Shown: positions 1-5,135 of the stretch, one piece after another
Layout: every line of letters begins with the position of its first letter
Position numbering within the stretch: the first letter of the stretch is position 1
NCBI GenBank assembly: GCA_036497785.1
Contig: DASXIW010000137.1
Span: forward strand, 1-5,135
Source: DASXIW01 sp036497785
GTDB taxonomy: Bacteria > Pseudomonadota > Alphaproteobacteria > Acetobacterales > Acetobacteraceae
Length of the DNA stretch: 5,135 nt
Direction: 5' to 3'
Made by a program: the position numbers and the translations under genes
The notes under the pieces: generated by a model
Told to the model about the DNA's origin: nothing
Database searches by the model: none
What the model saw: the letters and a program-made list of their open reading frames with translations, nothing else

Positions 1-1554
1 GTGGGCCGCGACCATGTCGACGCCAAGACGTGGCTGGCGGTTTGCGGGTCGATGATTGGCGCCTTTATGGCGGTGCTGAACATCCAGATCACCAATGCGT
101 CGCTGCCGGATATTCAGGGGGCGATCGGGGCGGGGCTGGACGATGGCGGCTGGATTTCCACTGCTTATCTGGTGGCCGAGATCGTGGTGATCCCGCTGAC
201 CGGGTTCATGACCAATGTGTTCTCGTTGCGGCGTTATCTGCTGGCCAATACGGTACTGTTCCTGGTACTGTCCGTGTCCTGCGCGTTCGCCACGGATCTG
301 AACCAGATGATCGTGCTGCGGGCGATGCAGGGGTTTTTCGGTGGTACGCTGATCCCGCTTGCGTTCACGATCGCGCTGACAACTCTGCCGCCGTCCAAGC
401 AGCCAATCGGACTGGCGCTGTTTGCCCTGTCGGCGACCTTCGCGCCGGCGATCGGGCCGACCATTGGCGGGTATCTGACCGAGACCTACGGCTGGCAATA
501 CATCTTCTACGTCAATACCATCCCCGGCCTGATCATGGTGGGGACGCTGTGGCCGAGCCTGCCTAAGGCCGCGATGAGGCTGGGGATGCTGCGCGGCGGG
601 GATTGGCTGGGCATCGCCACGCTGTCGATCGGGCTGGCGAGCCTGCAGACGGTGCTGGAGGAGGGCAACAAGGACGATTGGTTCGGGTCGGTGTTCATTG
701 TCCGGCTGGCCGTGGTGTCCGCGGTGTCGCTGGCGCTGTTCGTGTGGATCGAGCTGAACACCAAGCAGCCTTTGCTGGATCTGCGGCTGCTGAGGCGGCG
801 CAATTTCGGGCTGGGGACGATCGGCAGCGTCATTCTGGGGATGGCGTTGTATGGGTCGGTGTTCCTGGTGCCGCTCTATTTGTCGCAGATGCAGGGTTAT
901 AATTCGGAGCAGGTGGGGCTGGTGCTGGCCTGGACCGGGCTGCCGCAGCTGATCCTAATCCAGCTGGTGCCGTGGCTGTTGCGCAGCATCGATGCGCGGA
1001 TGATGGTGGCGGTGGGACTGTTTCTGTTCGCCGCGAGCTGCTTCTTCAACACCAACATCTCGCCGAATTATTCGGGGCCGCAATTGCTGATCCCGAACAT
1101 CGTGCGCGCGATTGGCCAGGCGCTGGTGATGACGCCGTTGACAGTGCTGAGCACGGCGGGGATCGAGCGGGCCAGCGCGGCTTCTGCCTCCGCCATCTTC
1201 AACATGGTGCGTAACCTGGGCGGGGCTATCGGCATCGCCATGCTGCAGACGCTGCTGACCAAGCGGGAGCAGTTCCATTCGAACGTGATCACCGCCCAGG
1301 TTTCGCTGACGCAGCCTGCGACGCAGGCGCGGCTCGCGGCGTTGCAGTCGCGTTTCATGGGCATGGGCGTGAGCGATCCGGCCAGTGCGTGGCACGAGGC
1401 GGTGGTGCAGGTCGGGCGGATCGTGCGGGCGCAGGCCTATTTCCTGGCCTATGCCGATGCGTTCTTTGTCATGGGGGCGGCATTGCTGATGGCGATCGTG
1501 GCGGTGCTGCTGATGCGCAAGGCGGGTGGCGCGGGGGCGGCCGGGGCGCATTGA
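1..1554 (+). CDS. DHA2-family (EmrB/QacA-like) multidrug efflux MFS permease
   Basis: Inner-membrane proton-driven drug exporter, 517 aa, close to the roughly 510 aa usual for EmrB-type 14-helix pumps. A short polar leader of about 11 residues precedes the first helix, so the GTG at base 1 gives a natural N-terminus; its ribosome binding site lies outside the window. Visible family marks: helix 1 signature VLNIQITNASLPDIQG (residues 25-40); motif A-like loop with Arg77-Arg78; motif B with Arg107 in LRAMQGFFGG (106-115); antiporter motif C, GPTIGG at 152-157, followed by the EmrB-typical GWQYIFYVN (164-172); and DDWFGS (225-230) between the later helices. Residue 27 is Asn where many DHA2 pumps carry Asp. 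EmrB proteins normally work with a periplasmic adaptor (EmrA/HlyD type) and an outer-membrane channel; neither is in view, but the adaptor would be expected just upstream. The substrate cannot be read from the sequence. Confidence 0.93.
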   Translation: MGRDHVDAKTWLAVCGSMIGAFMAVLNIQITNASLPDIQGAIGAGLDDGGWISTAYLVAEIVVIPLTGFMTNVFSLRRYLLANTVLFLVLSVSCAFATDLNQMIVLRAMQGFFGGTLIPLAFTIALTTLPPSKQPIGLALFALSATFAPAIGPTIGGYLTETYGWQYIFYVNTIPGLIMVGTLWPSLPKAAMRLGMLRGGDWLGIATLSIGLASLQTVLEEGNKDDWFGSVFIVRLAVVSAVSLALFVWIELNTKQPLLDLRLLRRRNFGLGTIGSVILGMALYGSVFLVPLYLSQMQGYNSEQVGLVLAWTGLPQLILIQLVPWLLRSIDARMMVAVGLFLFAASCFFNTNISPNYSGPQLLIPNIVRAIGQALVMTPLTVLSTAGIERASAASASAIFNMVRNLGGAIGIAMLQTLLTKREQFHSNVITAQVSLTQPATQARLAALQSRFMGMGVSDPASAWHEAVVQVGRIVRAQAYFLAYADAFFVMGAALLMAIVAVLLMRKAGGAGAAGAH

Positions 1555-1561
1555 TTGGCCA

Positions 1562-1591
1562 TTGCCTCGCCGCGGCGCGGGGCTATCTAAT
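1562..1591 (+). promoter_or_regulatory. Candidate sigma70-type promoter for the acetyltransferase gene
   Basis: A -35-like TTGCCT (1562-1567, 4 of 6 consensus) lies 18 bp before a -10-like TCTAAT (1586-1591, 5 of 6). Transcription would be expected to begin about 7-8 nt later, at or next to the ATG at 1600. This would explain why no Shine-Dalgarno sequence precedes that ATG. This is sequence-pattern inference only. Confidence 0.3.
1564..1583 (+). terminator. GC-rich hairpin after the efflux gene, without a T-tract
   Basis: Arms GCCTCGC (1564-1570) and GCGGGGC (1577-1583) pair over 7 bp, one of them a G-T wobble, around a 6-nt loop, beginning 10 nt after the stop of the efflux gene. There is no run of T after it, so it is at best a weak intrinsic terminator or a 3'-end stabiliser. 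It overlaps the candidate promoter of the next gene. Confidence 0.25.
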
Positions 1592-1599
1592 GCGATGGC

Positions 1600-2064
1600 A
1601 TGGCATCGGGAACGCGCTACGGGGTGGATATTCGCGGCGCGGTGCCGGCCGATGCGCCGGACATGGCGCTGTTGCTGCGCCAGCTCGGCTATGCGGTGGA
1701 CGCCCGCGAGGCGGCGGAGCGGCTGGAGCGGATCGGGCGCGATCCGGACGGGACTTTGTTGGTCGCCACAGGGTTTGACGGCGCGGTGATCGGGCTGGTC
1801 GCGGTGCATTGGTGCACCATGATGCAACAGGAGCGGCCGGTGGCGCGGATCACCACGATGGTGGTGGACGATCGGGAGCGGCGGCGGGGAATCGGGCGGA
1901 CGCTGATGAAGGCGGGCGCGCAGGCGGCCAGGGCGGCCGGGTGCGACGTGCTGGAATTGACCACCGCGCTGCATCGGACCGAGGCGCAGGCCTTCTACCA
2001 GTCGATCGGGTTCATGCTGACCGCGCAGCGCTTCTCCCGCTCCCTGCGCAAGAAAAAAGCCTGA
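1600..2064 (+). CDS. GNAT-family N-acetyltransferase
   Basis: 154-aa cytosolic acetyl-CoA-dependent acetyltransferase of single-domain GNAT size. The N-terminus (about residues 9-30, IRGAVPADAPDMALLLRQLG) is the usual first strand and helix. The strand ARITTMVVDD (82-91) leads into the acetyl-CoA pyrophosphate loop RRRGIG (94-99), which fits the R-x-x-G-x-G motif. VLELTT (117-122) is strand 5, and AQAFYQSIGF (129-138) is the C-terminal motif with Tyr133 in the position of the usual general acid. The tail is basic (RKKKA). The ATG at 1600 is the first start codon after an in-frame stop at 1588-1590. No Shine-Dalgarno precedes it, so it may be translated leaderless. The next gene begins 3 bp after the stop, so the two are probably cotranscribed. 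The acceptor substrate (amino acid, antibiotic, protein or other) is unknown. Confidence 0.9.
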   Translation: MASGTRYGVDIRGAVPADAPDMALLLRQLGYAVDAREAAERLERIGRDPDGTLLVATGFDGAVIGLVAVHWCTMMQQERPVARITTMVVDDRERRRGIGRTLMKAGAQAARAAGCDVLELTTALHRTEAQAFYQSIGFMLTAQRFSRSLRKKKA

Positions 2065-2067
2065 GGA

Positions 2068-2586
2068 ATGCCGGATGGCGAGGCGCGGTTGATCGAGCGT
2101 TTCCATGCGGCGTTGCTGGCCAGCGACAGCGCGACGGCGCTGCTTGAGCGATGGTGCGGCGAGCGGGTCTCGGCGCTGCGTGTCGCGGTGCCGGCCATGG
2201 CGTTGCCGACGGAGCATGTGCCGTTATTGGCGTTGCGGGCGGGTGAGCGCGTCGTCTACCGGCGCGTGAAGCTGGTCGCGGGCGGGCGGGTGTTGTGCGC
2301 GGCGGAGAATTGGTACGTCGCGGAGCGGCTGACAGCGGCGATGAACTGGGCGCTGGAGCGAACCACGACGGCTTTCGGCCATGTCGTCGCGCCGTTGCGG
2401 CCGAGGCGGCGCGCGCTTGCGACAACGTTGCCGCCGGCGGATGGGAGCGGCGTCGTGCTGGAGCATCGCACCTTGCTGACCGCTGGGGATGGGCGGGCGA
2501 TCAGCATCGTCCACGAGGGTTTTACCAGGGAGATCCTGGCGGCTTCCCCATCGATCGGAGCCGGTTATGGCGTGGCCCGCGCATAA
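2068..2586 (+). CDS. Chorismate lyase (UbiC)-like protein
   Basis: 172-aa soluble protein that can be laid by eye along E. coli UbiC, which removes pyruvate from chorismate to give 4-hydroxybenzoate for ubiquinone synthesis. Matching blocks in order: DSATALLERW (20-29) against the DSMTKRF region; VYRRVKLV (63-70), placing Arg66 on UbiC Arg76; ENWYVAERLT (80-89); TTTAFGHVV (99-107) against KTPLGRYLF, with His105 in place of Arg; and GRAISIVHEGF (142-152), placing Glu150 on UbiC Glu155. The two residues known to bind the product carboxylate and chorismate are thus kept, while UbiC Met34 aligns with Ala22. The start is uncertain: the ATG at 2068 has GAGGA directly abutting it, too close for a normal ribosome binding site, so it may restart from the acetyltransferase stop at 2062-2064. 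A TTG at 2089 with GAGG 5 nt upstream is an alternative. The 3' end overlaps the convergent gene. Activity is inferred from the fold family; a UbiC-superfamily protein of other function is possible. Confidence 0.68.
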   Translation: MPDGEARLIERFHAALLASDSATALLERWCGERVSALRVAVPAMALPTEHVPLLALRAGERVVYRRVKLVAGGRVLCAAENWYVAERLTAAMNWALERTTTAFGHVVAPLRPRRRALATTLPPADGSGVVLEHRTLLTAGDGRAISIVHEGFTREILAASPSIGAGYGVARA

Positions 2587-2954
2587 CGGGTTGCGATGAG
2601 CATGCGTTTGCGGGGGCCGGCGATGTGCCAGGAAGATGCCCAGCCATCGGGGCCGGTGGCGCGATAGCGGCCGCGATACCGGTCGGGCGCGCAATCATGC
2701 AGCACGTCGTCGCGGCCGGATGACAGATCCAGGCGGTGGAACAGGCGTCCGTCCGCGAACAGCACGGCGATCGCTCCCGTGTTGCCATCGTCGATGACGA
2801 AGCGGTAGCGGGCGGTCACGTCGCCGCGATAGGCGCCGAATTGAAGTTCGCCTGCTTCTTCGTAGTTTAGGCCCTGGGCGCACGGGGTCAGGCAAGCCAT
2901 GCCTGTGAGGCGGCCGGTCATTCCCAGTCGCAGATCGTGAATCCGCCGGGCCAT
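2565..2954 (-). CDS. DUF6314-type protein, start uncertain
   Basis: Protein of unknown function, at least 129 aa, resembling the small alphaproteobacterial DUF6314 family. Family-like blocks, counted from the ATG at 2954: RRIHDLRLGMTGRLTG (3-18), GLNYEEAGEL (28-37), VLFADGRLFHRLDL (64-77), HDCAPDRYRGRY (86-97), then W109-equivalent SSWHIAGPRKRM (107-118) and ending in TRYAR. The alternating strand pattern suggests a small beta-barrel-like fold; there is no signal peptide or membrane helix. The family's N-terminal motif, an aromatic-Leu-x-Gly-x-Trp just before RRI, is present here as FLKGQWR but lies upstream of the ATG. The only in-frame start-like codons before it are CTG (2972 and 3026); see findings. 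A weak GAAGG lies about 11 nt before the ATG. It follows bioY in the same direction and is probably cotranscribed with it. Its last 22 bases overlap the convergent UbiC-like gene. Confidence 0.78.
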   Translation of the reverse strand: MARRIHDLRLGMTGRLTGMACLTPCAQGLNYEEAGELQFGAYRGDVTARYRFVIDDGNTGAIAVLFADGRLFHRLDLSSGRDDVLHDCAPDRYRGRYRATGPDGWASSWHIAGPRKRMLIATRYARATP

Positions 2955-3022
2955 GCGCCATTGGCCCTTCAGGAAGCCGGCGGGATCGGGGACCGCGAAG
3001 CGCGCGGTCCCTGGCGGAGCGA

Positions 3023-3616
3023 TCAGGCCCGCGATGACGGATGCTTGCCGAGCGCTGAGCGGAAGGCCGCGACCATCGCGACCCCCAAAGCTGTCTTGAC
3101 GATGGTGATGGTGATGAACGGCGTGACGCCCACGGCGAGCGCATTGGTCCAGCCGGCCAGCGCCGCGAGCCAGAGCACGCCCGGGACGAAGAGCAGCACA
3201 TGGCCAGCGGCCAGGGTGACGCTCAGCCGCGCCATACCGCGGCCCCAGCCGTGTTCAGCCAGCCAGCCGACCAGCCCGGCCGCGAGGACGAAGCCGATCA
3301 GGAAACCGGCGCTGGGGCCGGCGAAATAAGAGATGCCTGCTGCCGGGCCCGCGAAAACCGGCAGGCCGGCGGCCCCTTCGGCGAGATAGGCCAGTAGGGC
3401 GGCCGTGCCGAGGCGGCTGCCATAGCCGAGCCCGATGAGAAGCACCACCAGGCTTTGCATGGTGAAGGGGACGGGCCCGATGGGAAACTGGATCTTGGCG
3501 GATAGGGCTAGGACGCCGCTTGCGAGGATCAGCAGGAATATTGTTCCGCCCAGGCCGCGCCGATCTGGGCGCAGGCCAGCCGCCAGCCATTCGCGTGTTG
3601 CCTGTGCTGTCGTCAT
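3023..3616 (-). CDS. bioY: BioY biotin transporter, ECF S component
   Basis: 197-aa integral membrane protein that captures biotin, either alone or with the shared ECF ATPases and EcfT. Length and six-helix pattern are those of BioY. Diagnostic stretches: AKIQFPIGPVPFTMQS (40-55) after the first helix; GYGSRLG (64-70); AYLAEGAAGLPVFAG (76-90), the central BioY signature; GPSAGFLIGF (100-109); AAGHVLLFVPGVLWLA (136-151); and TPFITITIVKTALGVA (165-180). The ATG at 3616 has GGGGA 9 nt upstream (plus-strand 3626-3630) as a modest Shine-Dalgarno. No ecfA, ecfT, bioM/bioN or biotin synthesis gene is in view, so any energising module is encoded elsewhere or the protein acts alone, as some BioY proteins are known to do. 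I see no BioR-type palindrome (TTAT-x-x-ATAA form) upstream, so regulation is open. Confidence 0.95.
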   Translation of the reverse strand: MTTAQATREWLAAGLRPDRRGLGGTIFLLILASGVLALSAKIQFPIGPVPFTMQSLVVLLIGLGYGSRLGTAALLAYLAEGAAGLPVFAGPAAGISYFAGPSAGFLIGFVLAAGLVGWLAEHGWGRGMARLSVTLAAGHVLLFVPGVLWLAALAGWTNALAVGVTPFITITIVKTALGVAMVAAFRSALGKHPSSRA

Positions 3617-3623
3617 GTCGTCA
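3608..3623. repeat. Tandem 8-bp repeat across the bioY start codon
   Basis: TGTCGTCA occurs twice back to back on the plus strand (3608-3615, 3616-3623). On the bioY strand this reads TGACGACA twice, and the start codon sits at the junction. It may be chance or slippage; it could also hold a regulator half-site pair. Confidence 0.35.
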
Positions 3624-3633
3624 AATCCCCGTC

Positions 3634-3648
3634 GGCTTGTTCCAAGCC
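3634..3648 (-). promoter_or_regulatory. Perfect 6-bp inverted repeat upstream of bioY
   Basis: GGCTTG (3634-3639) and CAAGCC (3643-3648) form a perfect inverted repeat around 3 nt, ending just before the bioY ribosome binding site. In RNA it would be a small hairpin in the 5' leader; in DNA it could be an operator. No known regulator motif is recognised. Confidence 0.35.
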
Positions 3649-3663
3649 ACCAGATTGCATATC

Positions 3664-3678
3664 GGCCCGTATAGGGCC
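3664..3678 (-). promoter_or_regulatory. Inverted repeat enclosing a TATA-like box in the bioY promoter region
   Basis: GGCCC (3664-3668) and GGGCC (3674-3678) flank TATAC on the bioY strand. TATACG matches 4 of 6 bases of a -10 element, about 50 nt before the start codon. A paired element on top of a -10 box would suit a repressor site. No good -35 is seen at the right spacing, so this is a weak call. Confidence 0.25.
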
Positions 3679-3688
3679 AGCCGGGCCT

Positions 3689-3706
3689 TACCGGAATTTC
3701 GCGGTA
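3689..3706. repeat. Short inverted repeat in the divergent intergenic region
   Basis: TACCG (3689-3693) and CGGTA (3702-3706) are inverted around 8 nt, a spacing like that of a dimeric regulator site. It lies between the two divergent genes and could serve either. With only 5-bp arms in GC-rich DNA, chance is a real possibility. Confidence 0.2.
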
Positions 3707-3779
3707 CGCCGGTCCGCTGACGGCACAGCCGACCTGCCATGCATTTGGTGCGGGTGGATCTTGCGCCGGGTTGGTTTCC

Positions 3780-3785
3780 TTGACA
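3780..3785 (+). promoter_or_regulatory. Consensus -35 box upstream of the second MFS gene
   Basis: A perfect TTGACA stands about 66 nt before the GTG start at 3851. The position 17 bp downstream (3803-3808, GCTGGT) is a poor -10, so either the promoter depends on an activator or the match is accidental. The rest of the 234-bp gap between 3617 and 3850 shows only the short repeats listed separately. Confidence 0.25.
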
Positions 3786-3834
3786 CATCAGCGCCGCGCG
3801 ACGCTGGTGACGGCTGCGTGCGATTTGCGTTGCC

Positions 3835-3841
3835 AGGAAGG
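3835..3841 (+). promoter_or_regulatory. Shine-Dalgarno that fixes the second MFS start at GTG 3851
   Basis: AGGAAGG ends 9 nt before the GTG at 3851, and it is the strongest ribosome binding site in the window. It argues against the in-frame ATG at 3761, which would add 30 residues with no resemblance to the family. Confidence 0.75.
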
Positions 3842-3850
3842 CCGATCATC

Positions 3851-5053
3851 GTGACCGACACCACCACCGCCCACGCACACGCCGCGCACGACCATCATCA
3901 TGACCAGGGCGTCGGCCTGTCCGCGGGAATGACCCTGCTGCTGGCGACCGCGTGCGGTGTGATCGTCTCCTGCCTGTATTTCGCCCAGCCGCTGATCCAG
4001 CTGATCGGTCCGGAACTCGGCTTCCCCGCCTGGACGGGGGGCTTCATCGTGACCCTGACCCAACTCGGCTACGGCGCGGGGCTGCTGCTGGTGACGCCGC
4101 TGGCCGATGTGCTGGAGAACCGGCGGCTGGTGCTGGTGGCGCTGTCCTGCAACGTGGTGGCGCTGGCGCTGGCCGCCGTATCGCCCACCGCCACGATATT
4201 CCTGCTGGCCTCGTTGCTGGTCGGCCTCACCGCCGTGGTGGTGCAGATATTGGTGCCGCTGGCCGCCCATCTGGCGCCGCGTGCCATTCGCGGCCGCGTG
4301 GTCGGCAATGTCATGAGCGGGCTGCTGCTGGGTATCCTGCTGGGGCGTCCCGCAGCCAGCGCCGTCGCCGAGGCGTTTGGCTGGCGCTGGGTGTTCGCGG
4401 CTTCGGCGGTGGGCACCACCGTGCTCGGCCTGGTACTGGCGCGGGCCTTGCCGGTGCGCCGGCCGTCGGCGGCGCATGGCTATGGCGAATTGTTGAGCTC
4501 GTTGTGGACCGTCTGGCGGACCATGCCAGAAGTGCGGCGGCGGGCCTTCTACCAGGCCGCCTTGTTCGGCACGTTCAGCCTGTTCTGGACAGCGGTCCCG
4601 CTGCTGCTCGCGCAGCGCTACGGCTTCGGTCAGACCGGGATCGGCCTGTTCGCGCTGGCCGGCGCGGGGGGCGCGGCGGCGGCACCCATCGCGGGGCGGC
4701 TGGCCGATCACGGCTGGGCACGCGCCGCCACGGGCTTCGGCATGGCGGCGGTGCTGGTGGCCTTCGCCTCGACCGGATTCGACCTCGGGCTGATCCCGCT
4801 GGCACTAGCGGCGGTGATCCTGGATGCCGGGGTGCAAACCAACCTGGTGGTGTCGCAGCGCGCCTTCTATTCGCTCGCACCCGAAATCCGCAGCCGGCTC
4901 AACAGCGTGTTCTTCGCAGTGTTCTTCGTCGGCGGGGCCATCGGCTCAACACTCGCCAGCGTTCTGTTCGCCCATAGCTGGGGCGCCGTCGCGGCACTGG
5001 GCATGGCGCTGCCGGCGATTACTCTGGTGGCGTTTTTGCTGGAGAGGCGGTGA
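3851..5053 (+). CDS. 12-helix MFS permease with histidine-rich N-terminus
   Basis: 400-aa inner-membrane secondary transporter, standard size for a 12-TM MFS protein of the AraJ/YnfM/YgaY-like exporter kind. The first helix ends in SCLYFAQPLIQLIGPELG (40-57), a recognisable variant of the YYAQPLL signature of that group. The motif A loop is PLADVLENRRL (83-93) with Asp86 and Arg91-Arg92. A central GILLGRPAASAV (161-172) followed by FGWRWVF (176-182) closes helix 5. A second motif A copy, GRLADHGWARA (282-292), opens the C-terminal half. SRLNSVFFAVFFVGGAIG (348-365) is also family-like. The cytosolic N-tail carries six His between residues 8 and 17 (AHAHAAHDHHHD), unusual for this group and suggestive of metal binding. 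The GTG start is chosen for the strong Shine-Dalgarno at 3835-3841. The gene diverges from bioY, and its stop overlaps the GTG of the aquaporin fragment by 4 bp. The substrate is unknown. Confidence 0.9.
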   Translation: MTDTTTAHAHAAHDHHHDQGVGLSAGMTLLLATACGVIVSCLYFAQPLIQLIGPELGFPAWTGGFIVTLTQLGYGAGLLLVTPLADVLENRRLVLVALSCNVVALALAAVSPTATIFLLASLLVGLTAVVVQILVPLAAHLAPRAIRGRVVGNVMSGLLLGILLGRPAASAVAEAFGWRWVFAASAVGTTVLGLVLARALPVRRPSAAHGYGELLSSLWTVWRTMPEVRRRAFYQAALFGTFSLFWTAVPLLLAQRYGFGQTGIGLFALAGAGGAAAAPIAGRLADHGWARAATGFGMAAVLVAFASTGFDLGLIPLALAAVILDAGVQTNLVVSQRAFYSLAPEIRSRLNSVFFAVFFVGGAIGSTLASVLFAHSWGAVAALGMALPAITLVAFLLERR

Positions 5054-5135
5054 TTGGGGCGATCGCGGGTGCGGGCGTGCTTTGGGTCATCGCTTCCGGC
5101 AAGGCCGATTGGGTGCCACATAGTTTCGCCGCCAA
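5050..5135 (+). pseudogene. Aquaporin Z-like fragment lacking the N-terminal half, running off the window
   Basis: From the GTG at 5050, overlapping the MFS stop as GTGA, the frame reads IGAIAGAGVLWVIASGKAD and then VPHSFAA up to the window edge. This matches the AqpZ segment around the third helix and loop C (the VVGGIVAAALLYLIASGK region followed by GFASNG in E. coli AqpZ). IASGK followed by a short loop and F-A-(S/A)-N is characteristic of that subfamily. In a full aquaporin about 85-90 residues should precede this point, including helices 1-2 and the first NPA half-helix. The frame stays open back to 4978, but that part (from GRRRGTGHGAAGD onward) is the shadow of the MFS gene and bears no resemblance to AqpZ; no NPA motif appears in any frame upstream. 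I infer a 5'-truncated aqpZ remnant. Its 3' part, with the second NPA, would lie beyond the window. Confidence 0.6.

Noticed and set aside
1389..1789. Small plus-strand frames bridging the efflux and acetyltransferase genes
   Set aside because: Their products are Gly/Arg/Ala-rich out-of-frame readings of the two neighbouring genes.
955..2217. Long minus-strand open frame (420 codons) opposite the efflux and acetyltransferase genes
   Set aside because: Its translation is dominated by Arg, His, Gln and Pro with no domain or periodicity. This is the usual antisense shadow of GC-rich coding DNA, and the plus-strand genes are clear family members.
2695..3201. Minus-strand open frame of 168 codons across the bioY/DUF6314 junction
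   Set aside because: It overlaps both real genes in another frame and its Arg/Ser/Pro-rich product has no family features.
3720..3732. CGGC-ACA-GCCG mini-palindrome
   Set aside because: Only 4-bp arms in GC-rich DNA, readily expected by chance.
3761..3850. 30-residue N-terminal extension of the second MFS protein from the ATG at 3761
   Set aside because: A strong Shine-Dalgarno (AGGAAGG) sits within it, correctly placed for the GTG at 3851, and the extension resembles nothing in the family.
3788..4711. Long minus-strand open frame (307 codons) opposite the second MFS gene
   Set aside because: Composition is Gln/Arg/His-rich and low-complexity, which is a mirror of the Leu/Ala/Val-rich membrane protein on the plus strand. 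No start signals or family resemblance.
1..5135. Search for CRISPR repeats, tRNA/rRNA, IS ends, toxin-antitoxin pairs or phage genes
   Set aside because: No regularly spaced repeats, RNA-gene signatures, transposase motifs or paired small genes were seen. The genes are ordinary transport and metabolic types, so no new defence or mobile system is claimed.

Overview
The window is GC-rich (roughly two thirds G+C by eye). Gene content and protein style (a DHA2 drug pump, a DUF6314-type protein, BioY, an AqpZ-like aquaporin) suggest an alphaproteobacterium, possibly Acetobacteraceae. That placement is inferred from family resemblance, not from a marker gene.

Layout. Left half, plus strand: a complete EmrB/QacA-type (DHA2) multidrug efflux permease (1-1554); a short hairpin-bearing gap; a GNAT acetyltransferase (1600-2064) with no Shine-Dalgarno; and, 3 bp later, a chorismate lyase (UbiC)-like protein (2068-2586). 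Centre, minus strand: bioY, the substrate-binding component of an ECF biotin transporter (3616 down to 3023), followed by a DUF6314-type protein (2954 down to 2565) whose tail overlaps the UbiC-like gene by 22 bp, convergently. Right part, plus strand: a 234-bp divergent intergenic region, then a 12-helix MFS permease with a histidine-rich N-terminus (3851-5053). In a 4-bp overlap with its stop, a frame opens whose product matches the middle of aquaporin Z (5050 to the window end).

How the genes relate. This is a patchwork of small transport and housekeeping units, not one pathway. GNAT and UbiC-like probably share a transcript, and bioY and DUF6314 probably share another. The left efflux gene probably belongs to an emrA/emrB-type unit starting outside the window. 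The aquaporin fragment lacks the family's N-terminal half and looks like a junction where an older aqpZ was cut by the arrival of the MFS gene.

I found no CRISPR array, tRNA, rRNA, insertion sequence or convincing new multi-gene system. The items most worth a second look are the truncated aquaporin junction, the DUF6314 homology that runs upstream of its first ATG to a possible CTG start overlapping the bioY stop, the UbiC-like gene with conserved active-site residues, and the His-rich tail of the second MFS protein.
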